Shown: in pieces, positions 59,701-64,000 of the stretch
Numbering within the stretch: position 1 is the first letter of the stretch
How the letters are laid out: every line of letters begins with the position of its first letter
From: Corbicula japonica
Lineage: Eukaryota > Mollusca > Bivalvia > Venerida > Cyrenidae
DNA: 64,000 bases
Direction of reading: 5' to 3'
Assembly (NCBI GenBank): GCA_038501625.1
Contig: JAZAYU010000170.1
Span: 930,001 to 994,000, forward strand
Notes under the pieces: generated by a model
What the model was told of the DNA's origin: nothing
Database searches by the model: none
The model's input: only the letters and a program-made list of their open reading frames with translations
Made by a program: the position numbers and the translations under genes

Positions 59701-62391
59701 GCACAGATGTGCTGGCTGATCTGGAGCAACACTGTTCACATGTGATAAAACCTGTAAATATGGAGTAGAGGGTTAAATACATAAGAAAGTAGCTTCCTAC
59801 TGCTAGTGTGACAGTCTGAATAAGTGCTAGCCTCTGTACTTGACTTCTTTGATTACAGGGATTGAGTTTATCATCCAGATGTCAAAGGAATTTACTATAA
59901 GTTGAAATTTATAATGCAAGTGTTTGTAAAATAACTGAAATCTACTGTCTTAAATTTTACTTTAATCATTTGACATTTCACATTTATGAACTCAACACCA
60001 ACTCTTACAATACAATGTAAACCTTGTAAGAGGCATTTTTTACAGATACCACGTTGGGCATATCAAGTTTCCACGAACAACTACGTTCTAGTCAATACCA
60101 TTACTGACCTTGAACAGGAGACAGCCAAGGTTGATTTCTGTATCAGGATCATCAGTTGGGCACTGCTCTACCAAACTCTGTAATCATACAATCATTTATG
60201 TATTCACGATAAAAAGTCACTAGCCACAAACATATTATACTGTACAGATAAAGTTATCAAAAACAATTTTTTTTAGTAAAAATGACTTTTTGTGGATAAA
60301 ACTTTTAATTTGCTATATATAGCTCAATTAAAAACAAATCATATAACCCTTATGAATATTAAGGCCTTATCTAATCAACCAACGAAGACCCAGACATATA
60401 CTGATATAGGATGTCCATTTTAGGTTTATACAGCTATATACTGATGTTTAGATAATTCCTGCTTGACAAACTTGTAAATAGGAAGCTTACAGAGAGAAAT
60501 TCAAAGCTATCCAGAGATTAAAGCATTACATGATGAAACAACACAGTGCCTAAGATCATAAAACTAAATCTTGAGACCAGTCTCTAATCTCAAGCACCTT
60601 ATTAGCTGAAATGGAGCCTGTTCTATCAAAATGTCTATATGGGTTAAACTGATCCCGATTCATTTTGATCAGACACTGGCTGAAGGTTATAAAGCTGAGA
60701 TTGGAAACCAGTCTCAAATCACAAGAATCTGATTGGCTGAAATGGCGACCAGTCACCATTTCAGCCAATCAGATGCTTGAGATTTGAGACTGGTTTCCAT
60801 ACTCAGTTTTATGACCTTGGGACACTGTCTAGGAAACAACAACTAAAATGGATAGGATTGTGTCCACATGTACCTTCGCTCCTGGCAAGTCTTCCTCGCC
60901 ATACTTTATGCCTGCTTGTAGCTTGATCACCTGCAAAAGATTAAGTCATCATTACCAAAACTATAAATGGTTAATATTACTTTCACAAAAAGGTATTAAG
61001 TAATTATTTGGCTGAGTTACCTTATTGCACTTTATAACTAACCTTCAAACAAAAAGAGCAACATTCCTTGAAAACATGACTTACTTCCCCTTGTCTTGCT
61101 GGGTTGTCTATTTGACAAGCAACCTTCATAGCCTCGGCATATAAACAGGCCTTGTAGAGGGCCTGAGCATAGTATAGCTTGTAATCTTCTACTTCTGGGT
61201 GCATGATTGACAACTGCTCATAACAATCGGAGGCGTTCACAAAGTCCTGCATCTGATAATAACAGTATCCAAGTAACGACAGGGCTGCTCTCGACTGAAA
61301 TGGAACAATCCATGCATAATTTCTGCACATAAAATTTATAATTTTATTATTATTATAAATTATGAAAAGTATTATTGTTATCTGTTTTAAATCTTACAAT
61401 AAAAATCTGCATTCTTTTACATTATGGTATTTTAAAAACTAGAAACTTTTCATTCTTGAAAAGATTCCTTTTCATTCTTGAAAAGATTCGTTGATGGACT
61501 GTATTAACTGAGTGACTACAGGCTTGTTACTTATAGCACTATAAAAAGGTCAATACTATAGTAGTAATATGAGACTGTTAATATCTAAGGTGATTTTATG
61601 AGCAAACACATATTATTTCATTAGCTTAAAATCAATGTACTTTTTTTATTTATGTAGATTAGGGTTTGATAAATCCACAAACTTTAATTGTAACTTTTCA
61701 ATATAATTATGTCAATACTTAATGTTCTGTGCATTTCAGACAGAAATGATAAACATGAAGTAAATCTTAAAGATTTGTAACAAAACATTTTACAGAACAT
61801 TTAAGCATCAGAACATAAAACATCCTCAATGTAAAATTTATAAACGTGTAAACATGTGTTTTCAACTTTAACACTTTATATTATTAATATATCTTTTATC
61901 ACATGTGCCAACCGTGCAGATCTAGATCAGCCAAATCCATGCCGTCAGATCAGGATCAGGACCTGCACTGTTTGCTTATTGGTCAGAAATAAGCTAATGA
62001 TTAAAAATGCAAACAGTGTAGATCTTGATAATACCCACATACCATGGAGTAAAGGGCCAATGTGGATGTAGTTGGAATAACAATTTCTTATTATTCTGGG
62101 CCCAAGATCATAAAACTGAGATTTGAAACCAGTCTCAAATCTCAAGCATCAATTTGGCTGAAACGACGACCAGTCCCCATTTCAGCCAATCAGATGCTAC
62201 CACTCTCAAATCTCGAGCATCTGTGGCTGAAATGGTGACCAGTACCAATTTCAACCAAGCAGATGCTTGAGATTTGAGATTGGTTTCCTGATTTAGTTTT
62301 ACGATAATGGGCACAGGTATCTTACTCGTTGATGTGTCTGAAGCTGGTTATTGAGAACTTGTACAGCTTCACTGAACCTCTGGTCTTTGAT
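44626..62391 (-). CDS. TTC30: TTC30 / IFT70, intraflagellar transport complex B subunit (15 exons seen, N-terminus outside)
   Basis: IFT70 (DYF-1, fleer) is a tetratricopeptide-repeat solenoid of the IFT-B core. It wraps around IFT52/IFT88 and is needed to build cilia. Fifteen exons join in phase with GT/AG borders into 1,890 bases, 629 residues plus stop. Vertebrate TTC30 has about 665, and its first ~20 residues are missing here, so exon 1 should lie beyond 62,391 and probably beyond the window. Hallmarks are SLLGYCYYQMQDFVNASDCY, DMPPRGEEELDAVSLHNQAL, LQFLLQQNPFPPETFGNL, WKLNVAHVLFMQENKYKEA and GTLYCAKGNYEFGISRVIKS. Exons, 5' to 3': 62391-62326, 61294-61085, 60930-60874, 60177-60109, 59497-59326, 58179-58051, 57606-57404, 55080-55015, 50773-50654, 48501-48425, 47646-47436, 46848-46777, 46054-45951, 45710-45502, 44750-44626. 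The C-terminus (LLKGLLLQLN) differs from vertebrates. Introns are full of MITEs and tandem duplications. Confidence 0.95.
45249..45490. mobile_element. TTAA/CCCTTT MITE copy (full length)
   Basis: Ends TTAATCCTTTCCTCCATATA and its inverse ...GGAGCAAAAGGTTAA. The interior has two inverted palindromic cores ('gtagatccagatcagccgg' and its mirror). TTAA plus C-rich termini is the signature of piggyBac-type elements; no transposase, so non-autonomous. Confidence 0.85.
45502..45710 (-). CDS. TTC30: TTC30 exon
   Basis: Encodes TLYCAKGNYEFGISRVIKSL, EPYNKKLGTDTWYYAKRCFL and SVIQECIQFLECCE; GTATGT donor. The first ~60 bases and the acceptor are duplicated 119 bp upstream (45771-45861). Confidence 0.96.
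45652..45861 (-). repeat. 119-bp tandem duplication of an exon 5' edge and its acceptor
   Basis: 45652-45742 and 45771-45861 are about 90% alike and both include the polypyrimidine tract, CAG acceptor and first ~60 coding bases of the exon ending at 45710. The upstream copy stays open for LYFAKGNYEFGISQVIKSL, then runs to a TGA in the intron. Confidence 0.9.
45951..46054 (-). CDS. TTC30: TTC30 exon
   Basis: Reads AEELMRKIEKEEEQVAYQDP then EKKIYHLCIVNLVIG. The charged helix is conserved. Donor GTACGT, phase 2. Confidence 0.94.
46490..46685. repeat. Diverged palindromic repeat (MITE family B)
   Basis: 'atgatcttggatccaggact' and '...gttatgatcttgggtccag' with 'gagaccag' / 'ctggtctc' inside. Related to the clearer copies at 60688 and 62101. 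Confidence 0.45.
46777..46848 (-). CDS. TTC30: TTC30 exon
   Basis: Twenty-four residues starting ILNVSAIVLANLCVAYIMTS, ending QNEE at a GTAAGC donor. Confidence 0.94.
47436..47646 (-). CDS. TTC30: TTC30 exon
   Basis: Encodes YIPILMQQAKIYWDMENYQQ, VEKIFRKSVEFCNEHDTWKL and NVAHVLFMQENKYKEATGFY. The exon's 5' edge and acceptor are duplicated just upstream, within the intron (47629-47745). Confidence 0.96.
47629..47745 (-). repeat. 53-bp tandem repeat across a 3' splice site
   Basis: 'atcaagattggaatgta(c/t)c' recurs at 47629 and 47682, with a partial third copy near 47735. Each unit contains the GATAG acceptor and the first coding bases of the exon ending at 47646. Confidence 0.9.
47763..48002. 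mobile_element. TTAA/CCCTTT MITE copy (full length)
   Basis: TTAACTCTTTCCTCCATA at one end and GGAGGAAAGGGTTAA at the other, with both inner palindromes. Confidence 0.85.
48425..48501 (-). CDS. TTC30: TTC30 exon
   Basis: Encodes VQEARQNHDEDGVKKAVNEY and DEALE, leaving phase 2. TTGTAG acceptor and GTTTGT donor. Confidence 0.92.
48625..48860. repeat. Repeat fragment with GTGTCC/GGACAC hairpin and 'gatgccccc'
   Basis: 'gtgtcctcggacactgatgc' then 'gggccataactctgg' and a MITE-like end 'ggaggcaagggttaa'. The opening is the same as in the element at 55657. Confidence 0.5.
48885..48995. mobile_element. Partial TTAA/CCCTTT MITE
   Basis: Core 'gtgtagatccagatcagac', then 'tctgatcagaatctacact' and 'catggaataaggga'; the left end is missing. 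Confidence 0.6.
50009..50098. mobile_element. MITE fragment
   Basis: 'gttaatccacaccaactagc' and 'gatcaggatctacactgttt' correspond to half of the MITE core. Confidence 0.5.
50284..50344. repeat. Short tandem duplication (~29 bp)
   Basis: 'aaacatttagttaaatttgt' plus 'aatcaata' occurs twice in succession. Confidence 0.9.
50654..50773 (-). CDS. TTC30: TTC30 exon
   Basis: Forty residues: YLYDFLEAVITRQTSPEEAY, then RKLDDMATKQTETLRKLTKQ. CAG acceptor, GTACTG donor. Confidence 0.93.
50867..51112. mobile_element. TTAA/CCCTTT MITE copy (full length)
   Basis: TTAACCCTTTACTTCATAGA ... GGAATAAAGGGTTAA, with a diverged core. Confidence 0.8.
51233..51410. mobile_element. TTAA/CCCTTT MITE copy (shortened core)
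   Basis: TTAACCCTTTCATCCATATA ... TGGAGGAAAGTGTTAA; about 60 bases of core are missing. Confidence 0.8.
52460..52676. mobile_element. TTAA/CCCTTT MITE copy
   Basis: TTAACCCTTTCCTCCATATA ... TATGGAGTTAAGGGGTTA, with core 'gatccagatcagctggcata'. Confidence 0.8.
52948..53150. mobile_element. Diverged TTAA/CCCTTT MITE copy
   Basis: The core 'accagtgtagatccaattca' and the mirror 'gatctacactgtttgcc' are recognisable; the ends are decayed. Confidence 0.65.
53176..53357. mobile_element. Diverged TTAA/CCCTTT MITE copy
   Basis: 'caaccagtgtagatctagat', 'gtacagtgtagatcctgatc' and the end 'ggagttaaaaggttaa'. Confidence 0.65.
53862..54102. mobile_element. TTAA/CCCTTT MITE copy (best preserved)
   Basis: TTAACCCTTTCCTCCATATA at the left and TATGGAGGAAAGGGTTAA at the right, with both inner palindromic cores intact. 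The 92-residue ORF across it is an artefact. Confidence 0.9.
54684..54903. mobile_element. Diverged TTAA/CCCTTT MITE copy
   Basis: TTAACCATTTACTCTATGAA ... CATGGAGTAAAGAGTTA, with core 'gtgtagatccagatcagctg'. Confidence 0.7.
55015..55080 (-). CDS. TTC30: TTC30 exon
   Basis: Twenty-two residues, YYDLAADVLAENAHLTYKYL plus SG. TTTTCAG acceptor, GTAAGT donor. The next intron is 4.2 kb and holds seven MITE copies. Confidence 0.93.
55657..57192 (-). repeat. Composite tandem-repeat element, reverse of the 31995-34505 family
   Basis: Read on the minus strand it opens TTTTTATGCCCCCGCCATGA, then (TCCG)n, as does the element at 31995. On the plus strand its other end carries the hairpin 'gtgtccaaaggacac' and 'gatgcccccgc'. 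Inside are ~150-bp units with 'agtgaccttgaccttgga' (55740-56200) and 172-bp units with 'gggccataacttctgaac' (landmarks 56398, 56571, 56743, 56915). It sits inside the TTC30 intron between exons 57404 and 55080. Confidence 0.75.
57079..57148. repeat. (GGAC)n microsatellite
   Basis: About seventeen GGAC units with two or three substitutions. Confidence 0.95.
57404..57606 (-). CDS. TTC30: TTC30 exon
   Basis: Encodes EALTDMPPRGEEELDAVSLH and GFEKLQFLLQQNPFPPETFG, the most diagnostic stretch of the family. Ends VKYE at a GTAAGC donor. Confidence 0.97.
58051..58179 (-). CDS. TTC30: TTC30 exon
   Basis: Reads SVGMTTEGIDVRSVGNSLTL then HETALVEAFNLKAAIEYQLK. Its acceptor (TTTAACAG followed by AGTTG) abuts the 50-bp intronic array, whose units carry a look-alike acceptor. 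Confidence 0.95.
58182..59099 (-). repeat. 50-bp intronic minisatellite carrying acceptor-like sites
   Basis: The landmark 'aatgggagac' recurs every 50 bases from 58331 to 59081 (sixteen units), with decayed units nearer the exon. On the transcribed strand each unit contains TTTACAG followed by AGTTAAAG, close to the true acceptor TTTAACAG/AGTTGAG at 58180. Three subtypes (ttgataaattgc, ttgatgaattgt, ttattgaatagc) partly alternate. Confidence 0.95.
59326..59497 (-). CDS. TTC30: TTC30 exon
   Basis: Reads YEEACAKFTTAIQILGYKPD then LSYNIALCHYMMKQYAPALK, two TPR helices; ends in phase 1 with GTAAT donor. Confidence 0.95.
59537..59776. mobile_element. TTAA/CCCTTT MITE copy (full length)
   Basis: TTAACCCTTTACTCCATATA ... 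ATGGAGTAGAGGGTTAA, with both inner palindromes. Confidence 0.85.
60109..60177 (-). CDS. TTC30: TTC30 exon
   Basis: Twenty-three residues including DDPDTEINLGCLLFK. The acidic loop before NLGCLL is shorter than in vertebrate proteins. GTCAGT donor. Confidence 0.92.
60688..60812. repeat. Palindromic repeat (MITE family B)
   Basis: 'gattggaaaccagtctcaaa' and its mirror 'tttgagactggtttccat' enclose 'ggctgaaatggcgaccagt' and its mirror, giving ~60-bp arms. The minus-strand ORF here is produced by it. Confidence 0.75.
60874..60930 (-). CDS. TTC30: TTC30 exon
   Basis: Nineteen residues, VIKLQAGIKYGEEDLPGAK, between a TTTTGCAG acceptor and a GTACATG donor; phase 0 at both ends. Confidence 0.92.
61085..61294 (-). 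CDS. TTC30: TTC30 exon
   Basis: Seventy residues with SRAALSLLGYCYYQMQDF and YYAQALYKACLYAEAMKVAC, TPR 1-2 of the solenoid. CAG acceptor and GTAAGT donor. The longer open frame reported upstream of the exon (MCRNYAW...) is intronic. Confidence 0.95.
61868..62058. mobile_element. Diverged TTAA/CCCTTT MITE copy
   Basis: TTAACACTTTATATTATT ... CATGGAGTAAAGGG, with core 'cgtgcagatctagatcagcc'. Confidence 0.65.
62101..62311. repeat. Palindromic repeat (MITE family B), longer copy
   Basis: The ends 'cccaagatcataaaactgag' and '...tagttttacgataatggg' are inverted, with internal 'tgaaaccagtctcaaatctc' and mirror. It ends only about 15 bases from the donor site of the first visible TTC30 exon. Confidence 0.7.
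62326..62391 (-). CDS. TTC30: TTC30 exon, first one visible
   Basis: Reads IKDQRFSEAVQVLNNQLQTH; acceptor CAG at 62394-62392, donor GTAAG just below 62326. It matches the first TPR helix of the family and starts in phase 0, about 20 residues after the expected Met. Confidence 0.88.
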
Positions 62392-63280
62392 CTGAAATGA
62401 TAAAATCATGTATACAGTAGAAAGAGATATAGTATCATTGTGACTATTTCTACCATCATATTGTAAAAGCATTTGTTATAACACGAACACCACTATCACC
62501 AGTCAACAACAAAAAAACTGAGAATGTCTGTCATTACTAAGCGTTGCCTTAGCACTTTTGACAATCAACCCCAGGGCTTTTTCAGCCTATCTCACGGGGC
62601 CGATATTCGGCCCCGTTCCCAATCCAAAATAGCGACCATTTTTCCCAATTTCAAGAAAAAAATTCCCAATCTCGAAAATTTATTCCCCTTTTGAACCGAA
62701 ACGCATTTGTCTTAAAAATGATAAACGAGAAGCTATAATATCGAGACTTTTCAAGCCCGAATCGTTTGTTTGTCGGCGATCTGTGAAAACTTCTTTCCGT
62801 GAAAAATGTATGTACTGGTGTAAAAACCGATATTTACCGTAACGCAAGTTGAAGATGGAGCGCGGCGCACATGATTCCAGATAACTTAAATTATGGTCAA
62901 ATTAAGGTTTGAATATTAACAGAAATTATATTTTTATTTCGTTAACAAATGTTTTTTCGCGATAATCGTTCGACTGCGTACAAAACAGAAAGGATGAATA
63001 ACAAGAGCCAGTCGGAAACGACTGCAAGCTCGACTATTCGAAGTCAGACATATTTAAGCACATTTTAAACTGGGCTTCATTTAAACTGGGAAGTAATTCA
63101 GGAGTTTATGACACCCAACACACACACATGAACAAAAGTTTCTTAATCTAAGTTAGGAAATCAATAAATTACACTTAATTTATTATTGTAGTTTTTTAAG
63201 AGTGTTTACACAACCCAGCCCATACACCCCTGATCCCACACCCATCAATCCACTATCCCTGCCCACCTATAGTGATGTGG
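62392..63280. other. Upstream intron or 5' region of TTC30
   Basis: A first coding exon with a Met and an IPDGE-like start was looked for on the minus strand and not found. A GC-rich palindrome CGGGGCCGA-TAT-TCGGCCCCG lies at 62595-62615, next to 'cccagggctttttcagcc'. I take it for the end of an unnamed repeat. Confidence 0.4.
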
Positions 63281-63289
63281 TGAGGTGTG

Positions 63290-63680
63290 GTGTAGTATAG
63301 TATGGTATGCTGGTTGCTGTTGTTGGTGGTGTTGGTGTAGTTGCTGTTGTTGGTATTGTTGTTGGTGTTGGTAGTGGTGGTGTTGTTGGTGGTGGTGGTG
63401 GTGGTGTTGTTGGTGGTAGTGTTGTTATGTTGGTGTTGTTGTTAGTGTTGTTAGTTGTTGGTGTTGTTGATGCTATTGTTGGTGTTGATGTTGGTGTTAA
63501 TGTTGGTGTTGTTGTTGGTGGTGTTTGTGTTGTTGGTGATGGTGTTGTTGGTGCTGGTGTTTTTGTTTGTGGTGTTGTTTACGGTATAGTTGGTGGTGGT
63601 GTTGATGGTGGTGTTGTTGTTGTTCTTTGTGTTATTGTTGGTTGTCTTGTTGGTGTTGTTGTTGTTGGTGGTGGTAGTGG

Positions 63681-63711
<31 letters not shown>

Positions 63712-64000
63712 GTTGTTGTTGGTGGTGTTGTTGACAGTGTTGTTGGTGGAGTTGTTGTTGTTATTTGTGTTATTGTTGCTTCTGTCGTTTGTGTTGTTGT
63801 TGTTGGTGGTGGTGGTGTTGTTGCTTTTGGTGGTGTTGTTGTTTGTGGTGTTGTTGTTGGTGGTGTTGTTATTGGTGATGGTGTTGTTGTTGGTGGTGGT
63901 GGTATTGTTGTTGTTGTTGGTGGTGGTGGTATGTGGTGGTGTGGAGGTGGTGGTGTGGTGGTGGTGTTGTTTGTAGTGGTGGTATGTGGTGGGGGTGGGG
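63290..64000. repeat. Long GTT/GGT trinucleotide low-complexity tract
   Basis: About 700 bases, reaching the window edge, made almost only of GTT, GGT, GTG and TTG. The 128-residue Val/Leu ORF at 63590-63976 is a by-product. Confidence 0.95.

Noticed and set aside
61295..61330. Extension MCRNYAWIVPFQ upstream of a TTC30 exon as a start of translation
   Set aside because: A CAG acceptor at 61297-61295 and a matching upstream exon at 62326-62391 show that this is intron read-through.
63590..63976. 128-residue Val/Leu-rich ORF
   Set aside because: It is the translation of a GTT/GGT microsatellite and has no complexity expected of a protein.

Overview
The window looks like nuclear DNA of a marine mollusc, most likely a bivalve. 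This is an inference. It rests on AT-rich, intron-rich animal DNA, a metazoan ciliary gene split over many small exons, decayed non-LTR retrotransposons, and long tandem repeats built on phrases such as 'gggccataactctgg', which I associate with clam genomes. No rRNA, tRNA or CRISPR array was recognised.

Layout. 1-2.3 kb: no gene seen. 2.4-5.6 kb: a broken CR1/Jockey-like LINE. 6.0-6.9 kb: a GC-richer block with a TATA box and a tiny Lys/Arg-rich ORF. 8.2-9.3 kb: a ~145-bp tandem repeat element. 9.66-10.80 kb (minus): an intronless ADP-ribosylarginine hydrolase (ARH1/ADPRH) copy with one in-frame TGA. 10.9-11.5 kb: a palindromic element rich in ATCGGT. 14.7-31.7 kb: a ~17-kb foldback structure made of about 250 copies of a 65-bp satellite. 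It runs in one orientation to about 22,773 and in the opposite orientation after that, and the two outer ends carry matching terminal inverted repeats. 32.0-34.5 kb: another tandem-repeat element that carries interstitial telomeric CCCTAA tracts. 36.69-37.92 kb (minus): a second, intact ARH1 paralogue with a hydrophobic C-terminal tail. 39.3-41.5 kb: a second decayed LINE. 44.6-62.4 kb (minus): fifteen exons of TTC30/IFT70, a TPR subunit of intraflagellar transport complex B; the first coding exon appears to lie beyond the window. The final ~700 bp is GTT/GGT low-complexity DNA.

The genes do not form an obvious pathway. The two ARH1 copies are same-strand paralogues about 26 kb apart with the foldback array between them; both keep the two acidic catalytic motifs of the family. 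TTC30 is a housekeeping ciliary gene. Its introns hold many copies of a short piggyBac-like MITE (TTAA ends, CCCTTT-type termini). They also show three separate tandem duplications that cover or resemble a 3' splice site.

The most unusual object is the foldback satellite. Each 65-bp unit contains two palindromes, one with a variable loop. Some units carry paired changes that preserve base pairing, and the orientation switch falls exactly inside one unit's own hairpin. I do not recognise it as a named element. Coordinates, motifs and exon joins were read by eye; family assignments rest on remembered family features and were not tested by any search.
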